From the NCBI GenBank assembly GCA_963966185.1, contig CAWZYM010000114.1, positions 1,044,501-1,108,500 on the forward strand: a stretch of 64,000 bases of DNA, written 5' to 3'. This stretch comes from Rhabditoides inermis (Eukaryota; Nematoda; Chromadorea; Rhabditida; Rhabditidae). Below are positions 50,102 to 62,876 of this stretch, in pieces. Under the pieces are notes generated by a model that had not been told where the DNA came from, searched no databases, and was given only the letters and a program-made list of their open reading frames with translations. Within the stretch, counting starts at the first letter, position 1, and every line of letters begins with the position of its first letter. The position numbers were made by a program, and so were the translations under genes.

Positions 50102-53100
50102 GCGTCGACTAAAAACGGCATAAGAAACTGATCTGAAAGTATGAATCTTCGAAACACTCGTCGCTACAAATTCGCCCGACGTTTTTTTGTCTCTCGCTCC
50201 ACTCTTCTCTCCGCGAGATAGAGTCGGACATCGGTCTGGTCGAACTCGTCCGCCCATCAAATGAACTATGGGCGTCGACTAAAAACAGCATAAGAAACTA
50301 ATCTGAAAGTATGAATCTTCGAAACACTCGTCGCTACAAATTCGCCCGACGATTTTCTCTCTCTCGCTCCACTCTTCTCTCCGCGAGATCGACTCGGACC
50401 TCGGTGTGGTCGAACTCGTCCGCCCATCAAATGAACTATGGGCGTCGACTAAAAACGGCATAAGAAACTGATCTGAAAGTATGAATCTTTGAAACACTCG
50501 TCGCTACAAATTCGCCCGACGATTTTTTGTCTCTCGCTCCACTCTCCTCTCCGCGAGATAGACTCGGACCTCGGTCTGGTCGAACTCGTCCGCCCATCAA
50601 ATGAACTATGGGCGTCGACTAAAAACGGCATAAGAAACTGATCTGAAAAAATGAATCTTCGAAACACTGGTCGCTACAAATTCGCCCGACGATTTTCTCT
50701 CTCTCGCTCCACTCTCCTCTTCACGAGATCGACTCGGACCAAAGTCTGGTCGAACTCGTCCGCCCATCGAATGAAGTATGGGCGTCGACTAAAAACGGCA
50801 TGAGAAACTGATCTGAAAGTATGAATCTTCGAAACACTCGTCGCTACAAATTCGCCCGACGATTTTTTGTCTCTCGCTCCACTCTCCTCTCCGCGAGATA
50901 GACTCGGACATCGGTCTGGTCGAACTCGTCCGCCCATCAAATGAACTATGGGCGTCGACTAAAAACGGCATAAGAAACTGATCTGAAAGTATGAATCTTC
51001 GAAACACTCGTCGCTACAAGTTCGTCCGACGATTTTTTGTCTCTCGCTCCACTCTCCTCTCCGCGAGATAGACTCGGACCTCGGTCTGGTCGAACTCGTC
51101 CGCCCATCAAATGAACTATGGGCGTTGACTAAAAACGGCATAAGAAACTTATCTGAAAGTATGAATCTTCGAAACACTCGTCGCTACAACTTCGCCCGAC
51201 GATTTTTTTGTCTCTCGCTCCACTCTCCTTTCCGCGAGATAGACTCGGACCTCGGTCTGGTCGAACTCGTCCGCCCATCAAATGAACTATGGGCGTCGAC
51301 TAAAAACGGCATAAGAAACTAATCTGAAAATATGAATCTTCGAAACACTCGTCGCTACAAATTCGCCCGACGATTTTTTGTCTCTCGCTCTACTCTCCTC
51401 TTCACGAGATCGACTCGGACCTCGGTCTGGTCGAACTCGTCCGCCCATCAAATGAACTATGGGCGTCGACTAAAAACGGCATGAGAAACTGATCTGAAAG
51501 TATGAATCTTCGAAACACTCGTCGCTACAAATTCGCCCGACGATTTTTTGTCTCTCGCTCCACTCTCCTCTCCGCGAGATAGACTCGGACATCGGTCTGG
51601 TCGAACTCGTCCGCCCATCAAATGAACTATGGGCGTCGACTAAAAACGGCATAAGAAACTGATCTGAAAGTATGAATCTTCGAAACACTCGTCGCTACAA
51701 ATTCGCCCGACGATTTTCTCTCTCTCGCTCCACTCTTCTCTCCGCGAGATCGACTCGGACCTCGGTGTGGTCGAACTCGTCCGCCCATCAAATGAACTAT
51801 GGGCGTCGACTAAAAACGGCATAAGAAGCTGATCTGAAAGTATGAATCTTCGAAACACTCGTCGCTACAAATTCGCCCGACGATTTTTTGTCTCTCGCTC
51901 CACTCTCCTCTTCACGAGATCGACTCGGACCTCGGTCTGATCGAACTCGTCCGCCCATCAAATGAACTATGGGCGTCGACTAAAAACGGCATAAGAAACT
52001 GATCTAAAAGTATGAATCTTCGAAACACTCGTCGCTACAAATTCGCCCGACGATTTTTTGTCTCTCGCTCCACTCTCCTCTTCACTAGATCGACTCGGAC
52101 CTCGGCCTGGTCGAACTCGTCCGCATATCAAATGAACTATGGGCGTCGACTAAAAACGGCATGAGAAACTGATCTGAAAGTATGAATCTTCGAAACACTC
52201 GTCGCTACAAATTCGCCCGACGATTTTTTGTCTCTCGCTCCACTCTCCTCTTCACGAGATCGACTGGGACCTCGGTCTGGTCGAACTCGTCCGCCCATCA
52301 AATGAACTTTGGGCGTCGACTAAAAACGGCATAAGAAACTGATCTAAAAGTATGAATCTTCGAAACACTCGTCGCTACAAATTCGCCAGACGATTTTTTT
52401 GTTTCTCGCTCCACTCTCCACTCCGCGAGATCGACTCGGACCTCGGTCTGGTCGAACTCGTCCGCCCATCAAATGAACTATTGGCGTCGACTAAAAACGG
52501 CATAAGAAACTGATCTAAAAGTATGAATCTTCGAAACACTCGTCGCTACAAATTCGCCAGACGATTTTTTTGTCTCTCGCTCCACTCTCCACTCCGCGAG
52601 ATAGACTCGGACCTCGGTCTGGTCGAACTCGTCCGCCCATCAAATGAACTATTGGCGTCGACTAAAAACGGCATAAGAAACTGATCTGAAAGTATGAATC
52701 TTCGAAACACTCGTCGCTACAATTTCGCCCGACGATTTTTTGTCTCTCGCTCCACTCTCCTCTTCACGAGATCGACTCGGACCTCGGTCTGGTCGAACTC
52801 GTCCGCCCATCAAATGAACTATTGGCGTCGACTAAAAACGGCATAAGAAACTGATCTGAAAGTATGAATCTTCGAAACACTCGTCGCTACAATTTCGCAC
52901 GACGATTTTTTGTCTCTCGCTCCACTCTCCTCTCCGCGAGATCGACTCGGACCTCGGTCTGGTCGAACTCGTCCGCCCATCAAATGAACTATTGGCGTCG
53001 ACTAAAAACGGCATAAGACACTGATCTGAAAGTTTGAATCTTCGAAACACTCGTCGCTACAAATTCGCCTGACGATTTTTTGCCTCTCGCTCCACTCTCC

Positions 53101-53334
53101 TCTCCGCGAGATCGACTCGGACCTCGGTCTGGTCGAACTCGTCCGCCCATCAAATGAACTATGGGCGTCGACTAAAAACGGCATAAGAAACTGATCTGGA
53201 AGTATGAATCTTCGAAACACTCGTCGCTACAAATTCGCCCGACGATTTTTTGTCTCTCGCTCCACTCTCCTCTTCACGAGATCGACTCGGACCTCGGTCT
53301 GGTCGAACTCGTCCGCCCATCAAATGAACTATGG
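50102..53334. repeat. Large HOR copy 3 (19 monomers, 3233 bp)
   Basis: Same order as copies 1 and 2 but lacks the 1022 bp internal duplication and one monomer between 51633 and 51803 (present at 43805 and 47208). It contains the last CT-repeat pyrimidine tract of the window (about 51713-51726). To its right all monomers carry the T-run form. Confidence 0.9.
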
Positions 53335-54864
53335 GCGTCGACTAAAAACGGCATAAGAAACTGATCTGAAAGTATGATACTTCGAAACACTCGTCGCTAC
53401 AAATTCGCCCGACGATTTTTTGTCTCTCGCTCCACTCTCCTCTTCACGAGATCGACTCGGACCTCGGTCTGGTCGAACTCGTCCGCCCATCAAATGAACT
53501 ATGGGCGTCGACTAAAAACGGCATAAGAAGCTGATCTGAAAGTATGAATCTTCGAAACACTCATCGCTACAAATTCGCCCGACGATTATTTGTCTCTCGC
53601 TCCACTCTCCTCTTCACGAGATCGACTCGGACCTCGGTCTGGTCGAACTCGTCCGCCCATCAAATGAACTATGGGCGTCGACTAAAAACGGCATAAGAAG
53701 CTGATCTGAAAGTATGAATCTTCGAAACACTCGTCGCTACAAATTCGCCCGACGATTTTTTGTCTCTCGCTCCACTCTCCTCTTCACGAGATCGACTCGG
53801 ACCTCGGTCTGGTCGAACTCGTCCGCCCATCAAATGAACTATGGGCGTCGACTAAAAACGGCATAAGAAACTGATCTGAAAGTATGATACTTCGAAACAC
53901 TCGTCGCTACAAATTCGCCCGACGATTTTTTGTCTCTCGCTCCACTCTCCTCTTCACGAGATCGACTCGGACCTCGGTCTGGTCGAACTCGTCCGCCCAT
54001 CAAATGAACTATGGGCGTCGACTAAAAACGGCATAAGAAGCTGATCTGAAAGTATGAATCTTCGAAACACTCATCGCTACAAATTCGCCCGACGATTATT
54101 TGTCTCTCGCTCCACTCTCCTCTTCACGAGATCGACTCGGACCTCGGTCTGGTCGAACTCGTCCGCCCATCAAATGAACTATGGGCGTCGACTAAAAACG
54201 GCATAAGAAGCTGATCTGAAAGTATGAATCTTCGAAACACTCGTCGCTACAAATTCGCCCGACGATTTTTTGTCTCTCGCTCCACTCTCCTCTTCACGAA
54301 ATCGACTCGGACCTCGGTCTGGTCGAACTCGTCCGCCCATCAAATGAACTATGGGCGTCGACTAAAAACGGCATAAGAAGCTGATCTGAAAGTATGAATC
54401 TTCGAAACACTCGTCGCTACAAATTCGCCCGACGATTTTTTGTCTCTCGCTCCACTCTCCTCTTCACGAGATCGACTCGGACCTCGGTCTGGTCGAACTC
54501 GTCCGCCCATCAAATGAACTATGGGCGTCGACTAAAAACGGCAAAAGAAGCTGATCTGAAAGTATGAATCTTCGAAACACTCATCGCTACAAATTCGCCC
54601 GACGATTTTTTGTCTCTCGCTCCACTCTCCTCTTCACGAGATCGACTCGGACCTCGGTCTGGTCGAACTCGTCCGCCCATCAAATGAACTATGGGCGTCG
54701 ACTAAAAACGGCATAAGAAGCTGATCTGAAAGTATGAATCTTCGAAACACTCGTCGCTACAAATTCGCCCGACGATTTTTTGTCTCTCGCTCCACTCTCC
54801 TCTTCACGAAATCGACTCGGACCTCGGTCTGGTCGAACTCGTCCGCCCATCAAATGAACTATGG
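53335..54864. repeat. Trimer HOR, three 510 bp units
   Basis: Units at 53335-53844 and 53845-54354 have the order 'gatacttcg', then 'gaagctg ... tcatcgctac ... gattatttg', then 'gaagctg'. They look identical except 'cgaaatcg' in the second. A third, less perfect unit follows at 54355-54864 without 'gatacttcg' and 'gattatt'. Related monomers recur at 63218-64000. Confidence 0.88.
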
Positions 54865-56396
54865 GCGTCGACTAAAAACGGCATAAGAAACTGATCTGAA
54901 AGTATGATACTTCGAAACACTCGTCGCTACAAATTTGCCCGACGATTTTTTTGTCTCTCGCTCCACTCTCCTCTTCACGAAATCGACTCGGACCTCGGTC
55001 TGGTCGAACTCGTCCGCCCATCAAATGAACTATGGGCGTCGACTAAAAACGGCATAAGAAGCTGATCTGAAAGTATGAATCTTCGAAACACTCGTCGCTA
55101 CAAATTCGCCCGACGATTTTTTGTCTCTCGCTCCACTCTCCTCTTCACGAGATCGACTCGGACCTCGGTCTGATCGAACTCGTCCGCCCATCAAATGAAC
55201 TATGGGCGTCGACTAAAAACGGCATAAGAAACTGATCTAAAAGTATGAATCTTCGAAACACTCGTCGCTACAAATTCGCCCGACGATTTTTTGTCTCTCG
55301 CTCCACTCTCCTCTTCACTAGATCGACTCGGACCTCGGCCTGGTCGAACTCGTCCGCATATCAAATGAACTATGGGCGTCGACTAAAAACGGCATGAGAA
55401 ACTGATCTGAAAGTATGAATCTTCGAAACACTCGTCGCTACAAATTCGCCCGACGATTTTTTGTCTCTCGCTCCACTCTCCTCTTCACGAGATCGACTGG
55501 GACCTCGGTCTGTTCGAACTCGTCCGCCCATCAAATGAACTTTGGGCGTCGACTAAAAACGGCATAAGAAACTGATCTAAAAGTATGAATCTTCGAAACA
55601 CTCGTCGCTACAAATTCGCCAGACGATTTTTTTTTGTCTCTCGCTCCACTCTCCACTCCGCGAGATCGACTCGGACCTCGGTCTGGTCGAACTCGTCCGC
55701 CCATCAAATGAACTATTGGCGTCGACTAAAAACGGCATAAGAAACTGATCTGAAAGTATGAATCTTCGAAACACTCGTCGCTACAATTTCGCCCGACGAT
55801 TTTTTGTCTCGCTCCACTCTCCTCTCCGCGAGATCGACTCGGACCTCGGTCTGGTCGAACTCGTCCGCCCATCAAATGAACTATTGGCGTCGACTAAAAA
55901 CGGCATAAGACACTGATCTGAAAGTTTGAATCTTCGAAACACTCGTCGCTACAAATTCGCCCGACGATTTTTTGTCTCTCGCTCCACTCTCCTCTTCACG
56001 AGATCGACTCGGACCTCGGTCTGATCGAACTCGTCCGCCCATCAAATGAACTATGGGCGTCGACTAAAAACGGCATAAGAAACTGATCTAAAAGTATGAA
56101 TCTTCGAAACACTCGTCGCTACAAATTCGCCCGACGATTTTTTGTCTCTCGCTCCACTCTCCTCTTCACTAGATCGACTCGGACCTCGGCCTGGTCGAAC
56201 TCGTCCGCATATCAAATGAACTATGGGCGTCGACTAAAAACGGCATGAGAAACTGATCTGAAAGTATGAATCTTCGAAACACTCGTCGCTACAAATTCGC
56301 CCGACGATTTTTTGTCTCTCGCTCCACTCTCCTCTTCACGAGATCGACTGGGACCTCGGTCTGGTCGAACTCGTCCGCCCATCAAATGAACTTTGG
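54865..56396. repeat. 851 bp duplication of a five-monomer run
   Basis: Monomers 55206-55545 ('cactagatcg ... gcatatc', 'gactgggac') and 55546-55886 (T9 'gccagacg' monomer and 'gtctcgctcc' with a lost CT) recur 851 bp later at 56057 and 56397. The joining monomer 55887-56056 is a chimera. T-run length here reaches nine, against six in the standard monomer. Confidence 0.85.
55887..56056. repeat. Chimeric monomer at the 851 bp duplication junction
   Basis: The left part ('gacactgatctgaaagtttg') is the type found intact at 56738, which continues 'gcctgacg ... tttgcctctcg'. The right part ('gcccgacg', 'ttcacgagatcg', 'ctgatcg') is the 55036 type. The switch lies between about monomer positions 40 and 75. 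Confidence 0.85.
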
Positions 56397-59300
56397 GCGT
56401 CGACTAAAAACGGCATAAGAAACTGATCTAAAAGTATGAATCTTCGAAACACTCGTCGCTACAAATTCGCCAGACGATTTTTTTTTGTCTCTCGCTCCAC
56501 TCTCCACTCCGCGAGATCGACTCGGACCTCGGTCTGGTCGAACTCGTCCGCCCATCAAATGAACTATTGGCGTCGACTAAAAACGGCATAAGAAACTGAT
56601 CTGAAAGTATGAATCTTCGAAACACTCGTCGCTACAATTTCGCTCGACGATTTTTTGTCTCGCTCCACTCTCCTCTCCGCGAGATCGACTCGGACCTCAG
56701 TCTGGTCGAACTCGTCCGCCCATCAAATGAACTATTGGCGTCGACTAAAAACGGCATAAGACACTGATCTGAAAGTTTGAATCTTCGAAACACTCGTCGC
56801 TACAAATTCGCCTGACGATTTTTTGCCTCTCGCTCCACTCTCCTCTCCGCGAGATCGACTCGGACCTCGGTCTGGTCGAACTCGTCCGCCCATCAAATGA
56901 AGTACTGGCGTCGACTAAAAACGGCATAAGAAGAAACTGATCTGAAAGTATGAATCTTCGAAACACTCGTCGCTACAAATTCGCCCGACGATTTTTTGTC
57001 TCTCGCTCCACTCTCCTCTTCACGAGATCGACTCGGACCTCGGTCTGGTCGAACTCGTCCGCCCATCAAATGAACTATGGGCGTCGACTAAAAACGGCAT
57101 AAGAAACTGATCTGGAAGTATGAATTTTCGAAACACTCGTCGCTACAAATTCGCCCGACGATTTTTTGTCTCTCGCTCCACTCTCCTCTTCACGAGATCG
57201 ACTCGGACCTCGGTCTGGTCGAACTCGTCCGCCCATCAAATGAACTATGGGCGTCGACTAAAAACGGCAAAAGAAACTGATCTGAAAGTATGATACTTCG
57301 AAACACTCGTCGCTACAAATTCGCCCGACGATTTTTTGTCTCTCGCTCCACTCTCCTCTTCACGAGATCGACTCGGACCTCGGTCTGGTCGAACTCGTCC
57401 GCCCATCAAATGAACTATGGGCGTCGACTAAAAACGGCATAAGAAGCTGATCTGAAAGTATGAATCTTCGAAACACTCGTCGCTACAAATTCGCCCCACG
57501 ATTTTTTGTCTCTCGCTCCACTCTCCTCTTCACGAGATCGACTCGGACCTCGGTCTGATCGAACTCGTCCGCCCATCAAATGAACTATGGGCGTCGACTA
57601 AAAACGGCATAAGAAACTGATCTAAAAGTATGAATCTTCGAAACACTCGTCGCTACAAATTCGCCAGACGATTTTTTTGTCTCTCGCTCCACTCTCCACT
57701 TCGCGAGATCGACTCGGACCTCGGTCTGGTCGAACTCGTCCGCCCATCAAATGAACTATTGGCGTCGACTAAAAACGGCATAAGAAGCTGATCTGAAAGT
57801 ATGAATCTTCGAAACACTCGTCGCTACAAATTCGCCCGACGATTTTTTGTCTCTCGCTCCACTCTCCTCTTCACGAAATCGACTCGGACCTCGGTCTGGT
57901 CGAACTCGTCCGCCCATCAAATGAACTATGGGCGTCGACTAAAAACGGCATAAGAAACTGATCTGAAAGTATGATACTTCGAAACACTCGTCGCTACAAA
58001 TTTGCCCGACGATTTTTTTGTCTCTCGCTCCACTCTCCTCTTCACGAAATCGACTCGGACCTCGGTCAGGTCGAACTCGTCCGCCCATCAAATGAACTAT
58101 GGGCGTCGACTAAAAACGGCATAAGAAGCTGATCTGAAAGGATGAATCTTCGAAACACTCGTCGCTACAAATTCGCCCGACGATTTTTTGTCTCTCGCTC
58201 CACTCTCCTCTTCACGAGATCGACTCGGACCTCGGTCTGATCGAACTCGTCCGCCCATCAAATGAACTATGGGCGTCGACTAAAAACGGCATAAGAAACT
58301 GATCTAAAAGTATGAATCTTCGAAACACTCGTCGCTACAAATTCGCCCGACGATTTTTTGTCTCTCGCTCCACTCTCCTCTTCACTAGATCGACTCGGAC
58401 CTCGGCCTGGTCGAACTCGTCCGCATATCAAATGAACTATGGGCGTCGACTAAAAACGGCATGAGAAACTGATCTGAAAGTATGAATCTTCGAAACACTC
58501 GTCGCTACAAATTCGCCCGACGATTTTTTGTCTCTCGCTCCACTCTCCTCTTCACGAGATCGACTGGGACCTCGGTCTGGTCGAACTCGTCCGCCCATCA
58601 AATGAACTTTGGGCGTCGACTAAAAACGGCATAAGAAACTGATCTAAAAGTATGAATCTTCGAAACACTCGTCGCTACAAATTCGCCAGACGATTTTTTT
58701 TTGTCTCTCGCTCCACTCTCCACTCCGCGAGATCGACTCGGACCTCGGTCTGGTCGAACTCGTCCGCCCATCAAATGAACTATTGGCGTCGACTAAAAAC
58801 GGCATAAGAAACTGATCTGAAAGTATGAATCTTCGAAACACTCGTCGCTACAATTTCGCCCGACGATTTTTTGTCTCGCTCCACTCTCCTCTCCGCGAGA
58901 TCGACTCGGACCTCGGTCTGGTCGAACTCGTCCGCCCATCAAATGAACTATTGGCGTCGACTAAAAACGGCATAAGACACTGATCTGAAAGTTTGAATCT
59001 TCGAAATACTCGTCGCTACAAATTCGCCTGACGATTTTTTGCCTCTCGCTCCACTCTCCTCTCCGCGAGATCGACTCGGACCTCGGTCTGGTCGAACTCG
59101 TCCGCCCATCAAATGAACTATTGGCGTCGACTAAAAACGGCATAAGAAGAAACTGATCTGAAAGTATGAATCTTCGAAACACTCGTCGCTACAAATTCGC
59201 CCGACGATTTTTTGTCTCTCGCTCCACTCTCCTCTTCACGAGATCGACTCGGACCTCGGTCTGGTCGAACTCGTCCGCCCATCAAATGAACTATGGGCGT

Positions 59301-59636
59301 CGACTAAAAACGGCATGAGAAACTGATCTGGAAGTATGAATCTTCGAAACACTCGTCGCTACAAATTCGCCCGACGATTTTTTGTCTCTCGCTCCACTCT
59401 CCTCTTCACGAGATCGACTCGGACCTCGGTCTGGTCGAACTCGTCCGCCCATCAAATGAACTATGGGCGTCGACTAAAAACGGCATAAGAAGCTGATGTG
59501 AAAGTATGAATCTTCGAAACACTCGTCGCTACAAATTCGCCCGACGATTTTTTGTCTCTCGCTCCACTCTCCTCTTCACGAGATCGACTCGGACCTCGGT
59601 CTGATCGAACTCGTCCGCCCATCAAATGAACTATGG
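56397..59636. repeat. 3240 bp HOR, copy 1 (19 monomers)
   Basis: Length equals 19 x 170 + 10, the extra bases coming from T-run and +3 'aagaagaaactg' variants. The following 3240 bp repeats it with about eight substitutions seen by eye, roughly 99.7% identity outside the last monomer. Within it the T9 'gccagacg' monomer group appears twice (56397 and about 58613), an older sub-duplication of 2216 bp. Confidence 0.93.
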
Positions 59637-62600
59637 GCGTCGACTAAAAACGGCATAAGAAACTGAACTAAAAGTATGAATCTTCGAAACACTCGTCGCT
59701 ACAAATTCGCCAGACGATTTTTTTTTGTCTCTCGCTCCACTCTCCACTCCGCGAGATCGACTCGGACCTCGGTCTGGTCGAACTCGTCCGCCCATCAAAT
59801 GAACTATTGGCGTCGACTAAAAACGGCATAAGAAACTGATCTGAAAGTATGAATCTTCGAAACACTCGTCGCTACAATTTCGCCCGACGATTTTTTGTCT
59901 CGCTCCACTCTCCTCTCCGCGAGATCGACTCGGACCTCAGTCTGGTCGAACTCGTCCGCCCATCAAATGAACTATTGGCGTCGACTAAAAACGGCATAAG
60001 ACACTGATCTGAAAGTTTGAATCTTCGAAACACTCGTCGCTACAAATTCGCCTGACGATTTTTTGCCTCTCGCTCCACTCTCCTCTCCGCGAGATCGACT
60101 CGGACCTCGGTCTGGTCGAACTCGTCCGCCCATCAAATGAAGTACTGGCGTCGACTAAAAACGGCATAAGAAGAAACTGATCTGAAAGTATGAATCTTCG
60201 AAACACTCGTCGCTACAAATTCGCCCGACGATTTTTTGTCTCTCGCTCCACTCTCCTCTTCACGAGATCGACTCGGACCTCGGTCTGGTCGAACTCGTCC
60301 GCCCATCAAATGAACTATGGGCGTCGACTAAAAACGGCATAAGAAACTGATCTGGAAGTATGAATTTTCGAAACACTCGTCGCTACAAATTCGCCCGACG
60401 ATTTTTTGTCTCTCGCTCGACTCTCCTCTTCACGAGATCGACTCGGACCTCGGTCTGGTCGAACTCGTCCGCCCATCAAATGAACTATGGGCGTCGACTA
60501 AAAACGGCAAAAGAAACTGATCTGAAAGTATGATACTTCGAAACACTCGTCGCTACAAATTCGCCCGACGATTTTTTGTCTCTCGCTCCACTCTCCTCTT
60601 CACGAGATCGACTCGGACCTCGGTCTGGTCGAACTCGTCCGCCCATCAAATGAACTATGGGCGTCGACTAAAAACGGCATAAGAAGCTGATCTGAAAGTA
60701 TGAATCTTCGAAACACTCGTCGCTACAAATTCGCCCCACGATTTTTTGTCTCTCGCTCCACTCTCCTCTTCACGAGATCGACTCGGACCTCGGTCTGATC
60801 GAACTCGTCCGCCCATCAAATGAACTATGGGCGTCGACTAAAAACGGCATAAGAAACTGATCTAAAAGTATGAATCTTCGAAACACTCGTCGCTACAAAT
60901 TCGCCAGACGATTTTTTTGTCTCTCGCTCCACTCTCCACTTCGCGAGATCGACTCGGACCTCGGTCTGGTCGAACTCGTCCGCCCATCAAATGAACTATT
61001 GGCGTCGACTAAAAACGGCATAAGAAGCTGATCTGAAAGTATGAATCTTCGAAACACTCGTCGCTACAAATTCGCCTGACGATTTTTTGTCTCTCGCTCC
61101 ACTCTCCTCTTCACGAAATCGACTCGGACCTCGGTCTGGTCGAACTCGTCCGCCCATCAAATGAACTATGGGCGTCGACTAAAAACGGCATAAGAAACTG
61201 ATCTGAAAGTATGATACTTCGAAACACTCGTCGCTACAAATTTGCCCAACGATTTTTTTGTCTCTCGCTCCACTCTCCTCTTCACGAAATCGACTCGGAC
61301 CTCGGTCTGGTCGAACTCGTCCGCCCATCAAATGAACTATGGGCGTCGACTAAAAACGGCATAAGAAGCTGATCTGAAAGGATGAATCTTCGAAACACTC
61401 GTCGCTACAAATTCGCCCGACGATTTTTTGTCTCTCGCTCCACTCTCCTCTTCACGAGATCGACTCGGACCTCGGTCTGATCGAACTCGTCCGCCCATCA
61501 AATGAACTATGGGCGTCGACTAAAAACGGCATAAGAAACTGATCTAAAAGTATGAATCTTCGAAACACTCGTCGCTACAAATTCGCCCGACGATTTTTTG
61601 TCTCTCGCTCCACTCTCCTCTTCACTAGATCGACTCGGACCTCGGCCTGGTCGAACTCGTCCGCATATCAAATGAACTATGGGCGTCGACTAAAAACGGC
61701 ATGAGAAACTGATCTGAAAGTATGAATCTTCGAAACACTCGTCGCTACAAATTCGCCCGACGATTTTTTGTCTCTCGCTCCACTCTCCTCTTCACGAGAT
61801 CGACTGGGACCTCGGTCTGGTCGAACTCGTCCGCCCATCAAATGAACTTTGGGCGTCGACTAAAAACGGCATAAGAAACTGATCTAAAAGTATGAATCTT
61901 CGAAACACTCGTCGCTACAAATTCGCCAGACGATTTTTTTTTGTCTCTCGCTCCACTCTCCACTCCGCGAGATCGACTCGGACCTCGGTCTGGTCGAACT
62001 CGTCCGCCCATCAAATGAACTATTGGCGTCGACTAAAAACGGCATAAGAAACTGATCTGAAAGTATGAATCTTCGAAACACTCGTCGCTACAATTTCGCC
62101 CGACGATTTTTTGTCTCGCTCCACTCTCCTCTCCGCGAGATCGACTCGGACCTCGGTCTGGTCGAACTCGTCCGCCCATCAAATGAACTATTGGCGTCGA
62201 CTAAAAACGGCATAAGACACTGATCTGAAAGTTTGAATCTTCGAAATACTCGTCGCTACAAATTCGCCTGACGATTTTTTGCCTCTCGCTCCACTCTCCT
62301 CTCCGCGAGATCGACTCGGACCTCGGTCTGGTCGAACTCGTCCGCCCATCAAATGAACTATTGGCGTCGACTAAAAACGGCATAAGAAGAAACTGATCTG
62401 AAAGTATGAATCTTCGAAACACTCGTCGCTACAAATTCGCCCGACGATTTTTTGTCTCTCGCTCCACTCTCCTCTTCACGAGATCGACTCGGACCTCGGT
62501 CTGGTCGAACTCGTCCGCCCATCAAATGAACTATGGGCGTCGACTAAAAACGGCATAAGAAACTGATCTGGAGGTATGAATCTTCGAAACACTCGTCGCT

Positions 62601-62876
62601 ACAAATTCGCCCGACGATTTTTTGTCTCTCGCTCCACTCTCCTCTTCACGAGATCGACTCGGACCTCGGTCTGGTCGAACTCGTCCGCCCATCAAATGAA
62701 CTATGGGCGTCGACTAAAAACGGCATAAGAAGCTGATGTGAAAGTATGAATCTTCGAAACACTCGTCGCTACAAATTCGCCCGACGATTTTTTGTCTCTC
62801 GCTCCACTCTCCACTCCGCGAGATCGACTCGGACCTCGGTCTGGTCGAACTCGTCCGCCCATCAAATGAACTATTG
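59637..62876. repeat. 3240 bp HOR, copy 2
   Basis: Direct tandem repeat of 56397-59636. Private differences include 'gaacta' (about 59664), 'ctcga' (about 60420), 'gcctgacg' (about 61076), 'tttgcccaacg' (about 61246) and 'ctggagg' (about 62572). Its last monomer is recombinant. This is the youngest large duplication in the window by visible identity. Confidence 0.93.
62707..62876. repeat. Chimeric monomer ending the second 3240 bp copy
   Basis: The left part carries the private 'gaagctgatgtg' of its homologue 59467. The right part switches to 'ctccactccgcgagatcg' and 'ctattggcg', the type of the monomer that follows 59467 (59637). The switch lies between about positions 85 and 105. One whole monomer equivalent is deleted, which fits a crossover between neighbouring monomers. 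Confidence 0.85.
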
